DNA from: Fragum whitleyi
Taxonomy: Eukaryota; Mollusca; Bivalvia; Cardiida; Cardiidae
Assembly: GCA_948146395.1 (NCBI GenBank)
Contig: OX411549.1
Location: 39,169,692-39,233,691, forward strand
Reading direction: 5' to 3'
DNA length: 64,000 bases
Of the stretch, positions 23,160 through 31,490 are shown piece after piece (within the stretch, counting starts at the first letter, position 1; every line of letters starts with the position of its first letter). The position numbers and the translations under genes were made by a program. The notes beneath the pieces are model-generated. The model was given only the letters and a program-made list of their open reading frames with translations, did no database searches and was not told the DNA's origin.

Positions 23160-24548
23160 GTTTTTTTTAATCCCTCTTGGCTTAATATATAGAATTGGCG
23201 GTATTATATGTAACTCATTTTATTATCTGCAATTAGAAGCATGTTGAGCATTTGAATATCATATGAGGCAGCATATAGTTTTGCAGGTATTGAAATCTGA
23301 CAAGATTGATACAAAATTATTGCCAATATAACCAATATTGATGGGTTATCGACCACCTTTATCAACATCATGTAAATTGTTTTTCAGCTATCGACATCTG
23401 GATGGCGGTATGTCTTATATTTGTTTTCCTGGCATTAGTACAATTCGCCTATGTCAACGTTCTATCGAGGGTTGAAAAACGTCGTAAAACATCGAATATA
23501 GGAAAAGTAGCCATAGGCGTTATGGCCAAAAGAGCACAGGAGGGTGAACAGAAGAAGTTGACTGCCAATGGCAAGGAGGGCGGTGATGAAGCAAAAAGTG
23601 TCGAAAATGCTGATAAAAAGGTGGTTGCTTTCGGCAGACCACAATTTGGAAAGGTGGCTTTAGGTGTTTTGACAAAGAGGACTCAGGGTGAGGAAGAAAA
23701 GACGCCGACTGACAACGAAAAAGACGGAAGTGACGAAGAAATGGGCGGAGAAAGTGTTGAAAAAAGAGTAAGTTGTGTGGGAATGCCACCCTTCTTTATC
23801 AGAGCTTCAGATAGATCGGGTATTTTAGATTTTAGATAAAAGTATTTCAATAATTATAACACAAAGCCTATATTGCAGATACTCAATGGAATCGTCCCGT
23901 CGAGACAATTCCAATGAGTACCCACAACATATGGTTTCACAGAGAAATTAATAGTTTAGACTAGCTTTACTCCTCATATCTGTACCTCTTTTTCCTGACA
24001 ACGAAAAAAATGGGGAAGTGACGAAGAAATGGGTGGGGAAAGTGGAGAAAAAAGAATGAGTCGTATGGCCAGGTCCCATTTTGTATTACAATTTTCGATC
24101 AAACAATGAATGAGAGAATATGACCTTTAAAATATTTAAGATTGTATTCTAAAAAAAGGATGAAATGATTATATCTTTAATTGCAGGATGTATGGAACTA
24201 AAGACCTAATCACACTTTATGAATACTCATGATTTATGTTTAATCTCCCCTTCAATTCAAATTTCACTTGTTACACTCATTCGAATTAATTCGAAAATAA
24301 TTCCGAAATCGTTAAAATTGTCACGTCCACGATGTTTCTAACTTTATCTTTGGTATCTTTTTCAGTGGAGGTTTCCATTTGACTTGGGTAAAAAGAAATT
24401 CAATTTGACGACAATAATGTCACGTGACCGGGAGAAAGCCCGCAATGTGGACAGGGCATCTAGACTATTGTTTCCAGGAGTGTTTTTTATGTTTAATATC
24501 ATTTACTGGTGTACGTATGTTTTCTGGGAGCCGAAGACGGACCCTTGA
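8249..24548 (+). CDS. Glycine receptor/GluCl-like Cys-loop anion channel subunit, six 3' exons
   Basis: Exons 8249-8397 (5' limit uncertain), 10029-10111, 19449-19580, 21904-22134, 23388-23767 and 24366-24548 join in frame across GT-AG introns with matching phases. The product is a pentameric ligand-gated chloride channel subunit of the plasma membrane. Visible hallmarks are WVPDL and VPNKL in the extracellular domain; a Cys-loop with 13 residues between cysteines (codons 10048 and 10090); a second cysteine pair around loop C (codons 19559 and 21915), typical of glycine and glutamate-gated chloride receptors; the anion-selectivity PAR motif before M2 (22038-22046); TMTTQSAGARANLPKVSYVK after M2; M3 at 23391-23480; a charged M3-M4 loop with an internal duplication; and M4 followed by TGA at 24546. 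The 83-nt second exon and the intron positions match what I recall of vertebrate glycine receptor genes. The M2-M3 segment is closest to glycine receptors, but ligand cannot be assigned. Signal peptide and N-terminal exons were not found. Confidence 0.93.
8437..8660. repeat. Foldback element next to channel exon a
   Basis: 18-bp inverted repeats (tgcgtgacatttccaaca at 8437-8454 and its complement at 8643-8660, one mismatch) enclose 188 bp that include cagcctgtgtggatgcacaggct at 8584. Starts 39 bp after the exon. Confidence 0.6.
8992..9124. repeat. Palindromic hairpin element, family B copy 3
   Basis: Well-preserved copy with arms aattataccccgctttgca and caaagcggggtataattt. Confidence 0.85.
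9140..9520 (+). repeat. Dispersed repeat family C, copy 2
   Basis: Opposite-orientation relative of 5430-5820, sharing the gaatcgacaattgtcaattc palindrome and the catacaatacactaagta block. With copy 1 it forms a ~3.3-kb-spaced inverted pair. Confidence 0.65.
10029..10111 (+). CDS. Channel exon b: Cys-loop
   Basis: 83 nt, phase 2 in and phase 1 out, bounded by ttccag and gtaagt. It encodes the 15-residue Cys-loop starting CNFDLRKFP and ending QHC, then VVEMES. The first Cys codon is at 10048 and the second at 10090, with 13 residues between, the defining spacing of the family. Confidence 0.95.
10302..10900. mobile_element. Foldback element of reiterated gaagtgtgaa words with AAGGTTG target duplication
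   Basis: Ends are inverted repeats (acgaaagaccggtggtgact and complement). The arms are built of degenerate ~10-bp words: gaagtgtgaac on one side, ttcacacttcaaa on the other. A 7-bp direct repeat AAGGTTG (10295-10301 and 10901-10907) flanks it exactly. No coding capacity. It lies in the intron after channel exon b. Confidence 0.85.
10992..13757. mobile_element. Transib/RAG-like DNA transposon, 2.77 kb, with CACCGTG ends and ATTTG target duplication
   Basis: 51-bp terminal inverted repeats (10992-11042 and 13707-13757) with one mismatch. Both begin CACCGTG, resembling the CAC-GTG heptamer of Transib elements and RAG signal sequences. A perfect 5-bp direct repeat ATTTG flanks it (10987-10991 and 13758-13762); 5 bp is the Transib/ProtoRAG duplication length. 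Subterminal copies of gtgtacggtctatag-type words occur near 11391-11460 and, inverted, at 13277-13345. Internal frames are short; a 121-residue open frame on the - strand (12716-13081) has no family I recognise, so this is probably a non-autonomous or decayed copy. Confidence 0.75.
14168..14500 (+). mobile_element. MITE family A, copy 4, right half lost
   Basis: Starts TACAGTTAGTAACATTGTG and runs to the central palindrome, where a SINE body follows directly at 14501. Confidence 0.75.
14501..14706 (+). mobile_element. SINE copy S3, 5'-truncated
   Basis: Begins at the B-box region (ggattcgagccctgacgacgg) and ends aagtcaatcaatcaatc. Inserted in or joined to MITE copy 4. Confidence 0.75.
15140..16431. 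mobile_element. TTAA-type transposon (piggyBac- or Kolobok-like ends) inside a MITE
   Basis: Terminal inverted repeats ggtggaagagg(a/g)caa, flanked on both sides by TTAA (15136-15139 and 16432-16435), which reads as a target duplication because removing the insert restores family A sequence. 1,292 bp. It carries a reverse transcriptase remnant and a (TTA)n tract at about 16240-16275, but no transposase I recognise. Confidence 0.75.
15500..15896 (+). pseudogene. C-terminal reverse transcriptase fragment of a non-LTR retrotransposon
   Basis: Encodes segments such as KKAARIILCK, MVYKTIHGLVPSFM and, after a frame change near 15780, YWNDIPLHIRKINN then FKICLKKYLMSF. This is the typical tail of Jockey/CR1-like polymerases (R-A-A-R-I-I, L-x-x-x-Y-K-x-x-x-G-L-x-P, L-P-x-x-I-R). 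Broken and 5'-truncated, not a functional gene. Confidence 0.75.
16551..16760 (+). mobile_element. Mariner-like terminus
   Basis: After TA at 16549, cgagggttgttcaaaaatta followed by accggattttgcc resembles a mariner terminal repeat. The opposite end was not found, so the extent is unknown and the element is probably truncated. Confidence 0.5.
16761..18206. other. Intronic sequence, nothing recognised
   Basis: AT-rich part of the channel gene intron 10112-19448. Only short, unrelated open frames and a small tatatata tract near 17807 are visible. Confidence 0.4.
18207..18341. repeat. Palindromic hairpin element, family B copy 4
   Basis: Central arms ttataccacgctttgcacg and caaagcggtgtataat; outer ends diverged. 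Confidence 0.75.
18467..18602. repeat. 67-bp tandem duplication
   Basis: Two copies of a unit containing cagttctttgatat, gattgagaaaacttgt and caaacaacataaattg, with a few substitutions between them. Confidence 0.8.
18953..19408 (-). mobile_element. MITE family A, copy 6
   Basis: Full-length copy, TA-flanked, ending cacgatgtttttaactgta only 40 bp before channel exon c. Confidence 0.85.
19449..19580 (+). CDS. Channel exon c: GYTRDTLSFKW ... loop C
   Basis: 132 nt after acceptor catttcag, donor gtgaga. It completes the Tyr codon split from exon b, then encodes GYTRDTLSFKWDERP and IPQFTLNNIEPSQCDKDYYG. The Cys (19559) is the first of the loop C disulfide. The tail DYYGG, continuing as VPYTC in the next exon, is where the family places ligand-contacting aromatics. 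Confidence 0.95.
20437..20870 (-). mobile_element. MITE family A, copy 7, perfect terminal repeats
   Basis: The best-preserved copy. Its first 24 nt (TA then CAGTTAAGAACATCGTGAAA and on) are exactly complementary to its last 24 nt. In the intron between channel exons c and d. Confidence 0.9.
21110..21893 (+). mobile_element. Helitron-like non-autonomous element with ~170-bp internal repeats
   Basis: Begins near a gtccgttgtcattcgtccgtcgggcg tract. It continues with three to four diverged units (actctagag ... gccc(g/t)attaacctgaaaatt ... ggtcaactggggtcaaa ... ctaggtcac) and ends aaggccactatgaccctcttgtt. The 3' end matches the hairpin-plus-CTTG terminus of other families here. It abuts channel exon d. 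Confidence 0.65.
21904..22134 (+). CDS. Channel exon d: M1, PAR motif, M2
   Basis: 231 nt. It encodes VPYTCVKMDLSMQRDKGYYI, the M1 segment SFLIVFLSWVSFWL, the PAR anion-filter motif at 22038-22046, M2 (ISLGLLTVLTMTTQSAGARA) and LPKVSYVK. The acceptor tract ccctcttgttttattcaccacag overlaps the 3' end of a repeat element (see findings). The donor is gtatat, a weak consensus. Confidence 0.96.
22238..22410. repeat. Foldback repeat family E, copy 1
   Basis: Central palindrome ggtttcctaatgaatcattaggaaacc with outer complementary arms (agttc...ttaac and related). Two further copies lie in LARS1 intron 3. Confidence 0.7.
23106..23157. repeat. (GT)n microsatellite
   Basis: Tract of gtgtgtgcgtgcgtgtgtgt and following gt dinucleotides in the intron between channel exons d and e. 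Confidence 0.95.
23388..23767 (+). CDS. Channel exon e: M3 and M3-M4 cytoplasmic loop
   Basis: 380 nt, acceptor tttttcag, donor gtaagt at 23768. It begins AIDIWMAVCLIFVFLALVQF (M3), then YVNVLSRVEKRRK, then a loop made of two diverged ~48-residue repeats. Each starts GKVA(I/L)GV(M/L)(A/T)KR and continues with a Glu/Lys/Asp-rich segment ending in (D/E)KK or EKR. Such loops bind intracellular partners in this family, but nothing specific can be read here. Confidence 0.93.
23501..24070 (+). repeat. Diverged tandem repeat in the channel loop, with a decayed third copy in the intron
   Basis: Unit 1 (about 23501-23620) and unit 2 (about 23646-23775) lie in exon e and encode similar charged segments. 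A third partial copy, about 23993-24070, lies in the following intron. It matches the end of unit 2 (gacaacgaaaaa ... gaagtgacgaagaaatggg ... gaaaaaaga), but the position of the working donor gtaagt reads atgagt. A family X repeat lies between unit 2 and the third copy. Confidence 0.7.
23815..23992 (+). repeat. Dispersed repeat family X, copy 1
   Basis: Shares with 47580-47760, 51664-52105 and 52190-52500 the order ggtattttagattttaga, an inner palindrome (gagacaattccaatgagt), acccacaacata, and gtttagactagctttact. It lies directly after channel exon e. Confidence 0.7.
24366..24548 (+). CDS. Channel exon f: pre-M4, M4 and stop
   Basis: 183 nt after acceptor tttttcag. It encodes WRFPFDLGKKKFNLTTIM, then the pre-M4 stretch VDRASRLLFPGVFF, M4 (FMFNIIYWCTYVFW), a short tail EPKTDP, and TGA at 24546-24548. 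The V-D-x-x-S-R-x-x-F-P block before M4 is a family signature and confirms this is the terminal exon. Confidence 0.95.
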   Translation, partial: WRFPFDLGKKKFNLTTIMSRDREKARNVDRASRLLFPGVFFMFNIIYWCTYVFWEPKTDP

Positions 24549-24630
24549 GTCGTCTTAATGCCAGTGTTTTTAATCAAATATACTATAGATGTACAAGTTT
24601 CAATGAGTGATCATAGGTCTAATTTATCAA

Positions 24631-24950
24631 TACAGTTGGTTACATCGCTAAAGTGACATTCATCTCAATCAAAACCATTCTAAATCACTCACTCAGCGCT
24701 CCATTCAATCATTCCTAACATTTACTCAAATCGATCAAAAGCCACCCCCACCGCAAATGACTAAAAAGTATACAATCAACAACTACATTCAAAATAAATA
24801 TTAAGGGGAAAATCGCGATTTCACTGATATAATTGACATTGTAAGACATTGTAAGATTGGTTGGTTCTTTTAGAAATAGGAAGCAATTTACATAACTTTT
24901 ATGCATATTTCATTAAAGGGAGGTAATGAATATCGCTAATTTTGTTCATC
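24631..24950 (+). mobile_element. MITE family A, copy 8, 3' half lost
   Basis: Starts TACAGTTGGTTACATCG and stops at the central palindrome, where family D sequence begins. Starts 83 bp after the channel stop codon. Confidence 0.8.
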
Positions 24951-25275
24951 ATATGGACAGGTTAAAGGTGATTTCTTACTTGTCCAGGATCAAAATAGAC
25001 TTGTCCACAAAAAAAACGAATTGATAAATATTGAGAAAAAAATTGTTTTCAATGAAGATGAAGAAAATGCTGTAACCAAACATTTTTTTTGTTAAGGACA
25101 ATGTTTTCTCCCCTTTGACACGAATAATCGGGTATCTTTTCTCCCAGATCTTTTGAGTACTGTATCAAGATTTGTTCTGACATTTACTTGTCCATGGACA
25201 AGTTGCCTAGAAAATGTAATTGCCCGCAAGTGGAAAAGCACATGTTGGACAAGGTGGGCATGGAAAATCCAATAA
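24951..25275. repeat. Dispersed repeat family D, copy 1
   Basis: Shares acttgtccaggatcaaaat, aatgaagatgaagaaaatgc, gacaatgttttct, and the palindrome acttgtccatggacaagt with 45181-45548. Confidence 0.75.
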
Positions 25276-26500
25276 AAGTTGGTAAAATCTTTAAATTTGT
25301 GAGTTTTTTGTCTTAACACTCCATCTTTTCGAGGACATCGCCAGCTCATTCAACCTCGTGGGTCCGATTTTGAAAGTTTGCTGATTCGATAGCCCTCTGC
25401 TAGTCTAAATTATTTCTTAGCAGATTTTTACGTTGTTATAATGAGCACGCGCCAAGCTAAAAGCTTGTCTGTTAATATTATTCCTCTCTCTAAAGAGTTT
25501 AAAAGCCTGTTTAGCAACAAACATTTTTCATTAAACTATTTACAATTTTGATTACCAACATGTTTGTATTTCAAGCATTTGGGTTTTCCCAAATACTGTA
25601 AATGCATTTTCCCTCAAGAAACACGTGAAATCGCCAACTATGCTATTTATATCTTGGGTTTCTGACCAATCGATTAAATCTAGCAGCACTCTATGATTAT
25701 TCATGAGTTGTTCTAAAAATAGATCGCCCTTACTGCTATCCTATATCAGTTTATCGTATGTTTTTGTCGGTTTATTTGTTGTTGAATAATTTTTCTTCAT
25801 ACTCAAATTTGAATTTAATGAAAATAGGATTGGAGCGTGATCAGAATGCTCATTGAAATCAAATATTTCAAAATTACAAAATTATTTCTATTTGTTAACA
25901 CATGCGAAAAAAAAGTAAACTTCCCACGCTCCCTGTTTGAGTGCAGACGACTATTGGCTTATGACAAACAAGTTAATTGACACATTTCGAGCAGACGATG
26001 TCCATTTGCATCTACAACGTGGTCTGAATTTACGCGTGGGTTTTGACCGAGTGATAATCATAACAGAATTTGATTGGTTGTCAGCCCTACAACTGGTAAA
26101 TGACCGTTCGAGAAAGTTCAGAGCAGTAATATTGTAAGTGCTACAAATTAATTATACAGTTAACCTATTGTACGTTTCAACTCCTTTACTCAACCGAAAA
26201 TCTTGTTATAAACACTGAAAATACTAACTGGTAATTACTAAAAGCGAAAAATACATCAAATTTTGTATTAGCCTCTTCTCTATTTGTCGAAAAGTAAATA
26301 AGATATAAACAAAGTTTGTAGATTGTGACTGAAAAGGCCGTTTCTTCGGTGTTTGAAAACACATAATTTGGTTTGAACACATTGCTCAAGAAGATAATGG
26401 TAAAAATGTAGTAGGTCAAACAGACTGGATTTCTGGAAAACGGTAGATATAAATCTACTGCTTTGCAGTACACCGAAGCTCAGTTTCCGACATTAGCAAG
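25276..26500. other. Intergenic, no gene recognised
   Basis: Short open frames only. 25941-26135 is slightly GC-richer and has an open frame with cag before it, but no family match was recognised and no partner exon is seen. Confidence 0.4.
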
Positions 26501-26927
26501 TACAGTTAGTAACATCGAGAAATTGACATTTACCTCAATCAAACCCACTGAGCGCTCCGTTCATTCCAAACACCCACTCAAACCATTTAAAAACGCTCCA
26601 AAATCACGTACAAAAGAAACGATTAACGACTACAATCAAACTAAGAATAGCTAGAAAAAATCACGATTTCACTAACATATTTGAATGTGTTTACAAGCGT
26701 CTGATAGGTTCTTGAAAAAATAGGAAGTTATTTATAGAATTTGTAAGCATATTATGATAAAGGGGGGGTATCAATATCGCTAATTTTGTTCATCCTGAAC
26801 AAAATTAGCGCTATTGGAAAACCTCCCTTGAGTTTCACTCAAATCTCGCTCCACATACTCATTCATTCCATTCCAAAGCCATTCCTAAATAATTCATCTT
26901 GTCAATTTCACGATGTTGTTAACTGTA
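26501..26927 (+). mobile_element. MITE family A, copy 9
   Basis: Full length with TA flanks; ends cacgatgttgttaactgta. Central palindrome tatcgctaattttgttca with its complement is intact. Confidence 0.9.
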
Positions 26928-27203
26928 CTACATTGATAAAATTCATTGAAATTTTAACAATACACATTTCGTTCTTTTATTGTTTCTTTTGTAATATACA
27001 TGTAGGTGCAATATATTATTGATGCTGCCTTACTCAGTTTTGTTTATATATTATGCAATTATACACATTTTTATTCTATAAAATAAAATCTTTACTCCCT
27101 ATGCCGTGTCTTTTTTCAATTAAAATACCAACTAGAACACACACCCATAATGCTTAGAATATGCAAAAAGTTAATAGTAGTTAGATATGCATGCACTTGT
27201 TGA

Positions 27204-27479
27204 TTGATTGAATGGTGTTAAACGCGGCTTTCAACATTTTTTCAGTTATATCGCGGAGGCTGGAGCACCTAACAATGATTTCCTGGTATTTCTCTCACCA
27301 GTACAACCACCACATCCTTTCTTAGCCTCCAACTGATATCTCACATAGGTCTACGATTATAAACCCATTGGTGAGAGACATATAGTCGAAAGAATGAGTG
27401 CCGCCGTCGGGGATCGAACCCGGGACATCTAGATTGACAGTCCGACGCGCTACCAACTGCGCTATGATAGCGGCCATGA
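27204..27479 (-). mobile_element. SINE copy S4, full length with target duplication
   Basis: Reading the - strand: tRNA-like head with A box TAGCGCAGTTGG and B box GGGTTCGATCC, shared body, then tail gcgtttaacaccattcaatc. A 9-bp direct repeat ACTTGTTGA flanks it (27195-27203 and 27480-27488). Confidence 0.9.
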
Positions 27480-27515
27480 ACTTGTTGAATTCACGTGTAT
27501 GTACAATGTATTATC

Positions 27516-27590
27516 AGCCCAATTAGCTCAGTTGTTAGAGCACCGGACGTCAAAACAATTGAAGGTCGATCGCGTGGGTTCGATTCAAAG
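27516..27590 (+). pseudogene. tRNA-like sequence, decayed
   Basis: An intact D-arm (GCTC ... GAGC), A box TAGCTCAGTTG and B box GGTTCGATTC are present. The anticodon stem and T stem do not pair properly, and the acceptor ends are not complementary. A SINE head or tRNA pseudogene rather than a working tRNA. Confidence 0.55.
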
Positions 27591-27927
27591 AATTATTTTA
27601 CTTTTAATTTTGTCCGACAGATTTTTAAATGGGGTAAGAGCCTATACTTAGAAAAAGGACATTTATTCAATGCTTTTCGTAGGATAAATTTTGAGAAATA
27701 AAGAAAGATTATCTCATCGCAAAACCAGTGAAATAACCAAAATATTATCATGCGTTCGTTCATTTTACCCTATTTTACGCTATATAAACTGAACCAGAAA
27801 AATGATGTCATGACTGCATGTATTAGCAAGTGCAAAATTCTCCCAAAAGATTCATATTTCGTCTGATTTTAGCAATAAAGAATTAAATTAAACTTTTCTC
27901 TCTTTTTTTCTTTCCTTTTTTTAGTGT

Positions 27928-28075
27928 GTGTAAGATTGATGGATCGAAATCTTTCATTTTATGAACAACAAAAACTATATTTTCACTCGTGATAATATAG
28001 CTTTTGTTGTTCACGCAATAAAAAGAAGTAAATATATCGGTCTTGCACTGAAACAAACATTTTTCCTCTATAATA
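27928..28075. repeat. Palindromic repeat family F, copy 1
   Basis: Inverted arms gaacaacaaaaactatattt and the complementary atatagcttttgttgttc; outer arms gtaagattgat and atcggtcttgcac. Related copies lie in LARS1 introns. Confidence 0.75.
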
Positions 28076-28167
28076 GTGAAGTGTTACATCTTTCGATGAA
28101 TCCCAAATCTCTTTAGGGACTATCTCAAAGCATCAAAGCTCGCATCTATTCACGTGTGCTAGCTTAC

Positions 28168-28415
28168 CTAGGATACGCACTCAGAAGACGACCAGCAAAG
28201 AATGTATGGGATAAAGGCGATATGAGGACTAAGAAAAAGGATAAATGTCCTCTGTCCGGTCCGCTTTTTATGAATTGTGCGTTCGTGAAGAATTAAAAAA
28301 TCGTAATAAGCTGTAGTTTCGATGTTACGATCATTTATCAATGATATATTTCGGAAGAAGATTTATTTCTATTACACTCTTGCGCAATGTGCAAAATTGC
28401 AGTTACGCTCTGGGC
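28168..28415 (+). repeat. Dispersed repeat family J, copy 2
   Basis: Contains atacgcactcagaag, ggataaaggcgatat, agctgtagtttcgatgtta and aagaagatttatttctatta, shared with 30777-31034 and inverted at 4862-5100. Confidence 0.65.
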
Positions 28416-28529
28416 TAGTGAAGAATTCAATAGTTTAAAGCACAATATAAGCGGTTCTTTCAGAATACCTTATAACTCGGTAACATAGATGGGGCTCGTT
28501 TTTATTTATTTATTTTTTTTATCGATACA

Positions 28530-28588
28530 CAGCGTCAGATCCAGAAGGGGTTCGTTAGAACTTCCGAACCCCTCTGGATCTGACGCTG
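28530..28588. repeat. Near-perfect 59-nt hairpin
   Basis: Arms cagcgtcagatccagaaggg and cccctctggatctgacgctg flank a short loop; almost fully complementary. No known RNA family recognised. Confidence 0.8.
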
Positions 28589-28871
28589 TATTATGCTTAT
28601 GTTTAGCACATAGATGTCGTATCCATCAACATTCTTATAATAAAGTCTATGTGTATTTTTTTTTATTTTATATAAAAAATATCTTTGAATATGGCTAAAA
28701 GGATTGGGTAGATCTATAACCGGGACCTACTTGTGTTTGGGTGGTTTTGATCTCAAAAATAAATTTCGGTAAACTTCTAGATTAACAAAAGTCGTTTCAA
28801 ATATTCAATTGCTCCCAATTATACGCTGCTTACAGCAATCTGATTTTTTACTTTACACGGATCATTCTCAT

Positions 28872-29007
28872 CAGCCCTGCATTCAGGATGACAAAACAGT
28901 GCAAACAGTTTGCGAATTATACTCCGCTTTGCACGTGCACTTGCGTGCAAAGCGGGGTATAATTGGCCAACTGTTTGCACCGTTTTGTCATCCTGAACGA
29001 AGGGCTG
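28872..29007. repeat. Palindromic hairpin element, family B copy 5
   Basis: The most complete copy: cagccctgcattcaggatga at the left and complementary tcatcctgaacgaagggctg at the right, with intact inner arms around cgtgcacttgcgtgc. Confidence 0.9.
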
Positions 29008-30447
29008 GTTTTAAGGTAATGATTTTGTAACTAACTCGTCAAGCTAGAAGGGCAGTGTGGATGGTGCATGAAGTATTGACTGTATTCACACTGTGTGGAT
29101 TGCACAGGCTGGGTAGAACTTAACTGTTCGTTCTTCTGTTACATTCTAACTTCCTTTTACACGATGAATTGTCACAAAAGGTGTAGCTATCACGCTATTC
29201 CGTTAAAACTTCAGTTTGTTTTTCAAACTTAAACACTTATCGTCTAGTTTCTAGTGTTGTGGAACTCCATGATAGGCAACAATATTAATTATAGACCAAC
29301 TGACCAAAAAAATAGGAATCGCATATGAGTACACCTACATAAGACTTATGATTTCTGCAATTTAAGTGCATAAAAAATGGACGGGTATCATTATGCTAAC
29401 GTTACCTGAGACTCATTGCAAAAAGCGTCATCGCCAAGAAAAGAACTTTGAGTGACATCTTCACACTTAAGGCGTGAATTACAGGGATCTCTAATTGCGG
29501 TACTTTTCAACCGGAGATGATCAAAAAACTTCTTAACTGTAGGCCTACATCTTTTGTCAGAAGGGGTTCTATTGTTAGATGATTTTTTTTAAGAACTTGA
29601 CAGTTGGAACCATGTTATGTTTCATGATAAATCAAAAATCATTCACACTCCGGTAATATTTAGTACACGAAAAAAAGGCCTTCGTCATTAAATACAGATA
29701 TTAATTGTGACAAAAAGAGGGCAGTGATCAATGTAAAAAATTTACTTGGATTTTGAAAATCGGTATATCAGGATATGTAGTGCAATTAAATGATGAAAAT
29801 TTGGAAACAAAAAAATCATACCGCTGATAGGCGGCAACCATTACTGGTTGACACTCATTAAGCGGTCTACTTTCGTAACTACAGTTCAGGCAGTTCAGGC
29901 AAAATGTAAAGATTTTTGTATATTTTTGTTGGGTCTCCTATAGAAAACATGAGTAGGACCTGCCATATGTTGTTAAAGGAAATGTGTAGATAACTTTTCA
30001 AAAAAAAAAAAATATTAAAAAAAAAATGAATAAATAAACAGACACATAAAATTCACAGTAACCGTGACTCGTCATCATGTTCCCCGCTTGACTTCTAAAG
30101 TCAGGGACTATGTATATTTAAAATCCGTGTTTAACACTTTCCTGTTTTTCAAAATTTTTGACCTGTCCAAATTCAAAGGTTTTGCAGACGAAAATTTAAA
30201 GTGGATTTAATTGGCAAAATAACCATTTAGTAGGATAAAAAATAGTGTGGAAAAAGAAGAAATTGCTTGTCAGGAGCAATTTCTGCTTTTTTCACAATGT
30301 TTTCACAATCATAAAATCACAGGCACGTAAAAAGCGGGGATTAAACAGCAAAGGGTTAAAGTATAGTCCTACTTAGATCATTTCAGAGTCGCTTAATTAC
30401 TGTTCGACCACAAAGAAATGCACACGAACTGAAAGATGCGTTACCGT
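29008..30447. other. Intergenic, no gene recognised
   Basis: AT-rich. About 30243-30300 has a small palindrome (aagaagaaattgcttgt ... gagcaatttctgctttt) that also occurs within the hAT-like element at 38857-39236. Confidence 0.4.
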
Positions 30448-31383
30448 GGTGTCGGGTCAAAAGGGTCCAGTAACAGAAAGGCCCGGGTCAGAAAGACCCG
30501 GGTCAAAAAAGGCCCACTATCAAAGTTGACCAAAAAAGGCCATATCAAAAAGGCCAACTCTTGAATGTGACAAATATGCCCACAAATACTGATCTACAAT
30601 GCTTCCCGTGAGATATATCTATGTTGGCAATTATTAAACCTTATTTTTAAATCATTTAAAATAATTTTAATCTTAAAACACCCTATTGTTTAACCTTTTA
30701 GTTTCACTTTGAACACTAAATGGATAAACAAAAAGTTTAAAAATGTCAATCATAGGCGTATCTAGAACTTTGAAATTATATACGCACTCTGAAGATAACC
30801 AAAGAATACAAAGGATAAAGGCAACATGTGGACTGTGACAAAAGGTGAATATCATCAGTCCGCGGCTCCAATTTTCTATGGTTTCAGTGTTGGTGAATAA
30901 TCAAAACATCCTAACTACAGCTTGAATAAGCTATAGTTTCGATGTTATGATCATTCATCCACTACATTTTTCGAAAGAGGATTTATTTCTTTTACGCACT
31001 TGCGTAATTTGCGTAATGGGAGCTACGCCCTTGTCAATCATGAAATAACTGTTTTATGATAATCTGCCAGGTACATTAAACATCCATGCGTGAAAATATT
31101 TAGCTTGACATGAAGTTTAACAGGTGTGTGGATTGGGAATGGTGCTACAAAGCAGAAGAAATGTACTATATACATTGCCCTTTATTAAAATAATATCTCC
31201 CAGGCTCTGACACCTGTGTTTCTTTTTCATTTCAAACAATAAGCCAAAAATGTGACTCTCAATGACACCACATTTGAACCCTCTTTTATTCAATTCTGAT
31301 AGTGGGCCTTTTTTGTCAATTTTCATATTGGGCCTTTTGGTACACTGGGCCTTTTTGTCATTGGTCCTTTATGACCCTAAACC
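30448..31383. mobile_element. Inverted-repeat element built of AAAAGGCCC words, with 8-9 bp target duplication
   Basis: The left arm carries repeated words (aaaggcccgggtcag, aaaaaggcccactatc, aaaaaggccat); the right arm carries their complements (agtgggcctttttt, ttgggccttttgg). GTTACCGTG flanks it at 30440-30448 and 31384-31392, so the duplication is 8 or 9 bp. No transposase seen. The interior includes a family J copy. Confidence 0.75.
30777..31034 (+). repeat. Dispersed repeat family J, copy 3
   Basis: Contains tatacgcactctgaagat, agctatagtttcgatgttat, gatcattcatcc and tacgcacttgcgtaatttgc. It lies inside the element 30448-31383, so it inserted there or forms its core. Confidence 0.65.
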
Positions 31384-31490
31384 GTTACCGTGTATCTCCC
31401 TATTTTCTAAAAGGAGTATTTTACTCATGGAAAAAATTGGAGAGAAGTGAGGAGTTTACACAGTATGAAGCATAATTTGCTGTATATGAC

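Noticed and set aside
25941..26135. Possible internal exon (open frame preceded by gtgcag)
   Set aside because: No family resemblance, no partner exons, and no clear donor in frame.
27516..27590. Functional tRNA gene
   Set aside because: Only the D-arm and the two internal promoter boxes are good; the anticodon, T and acceptor stems do not pair.
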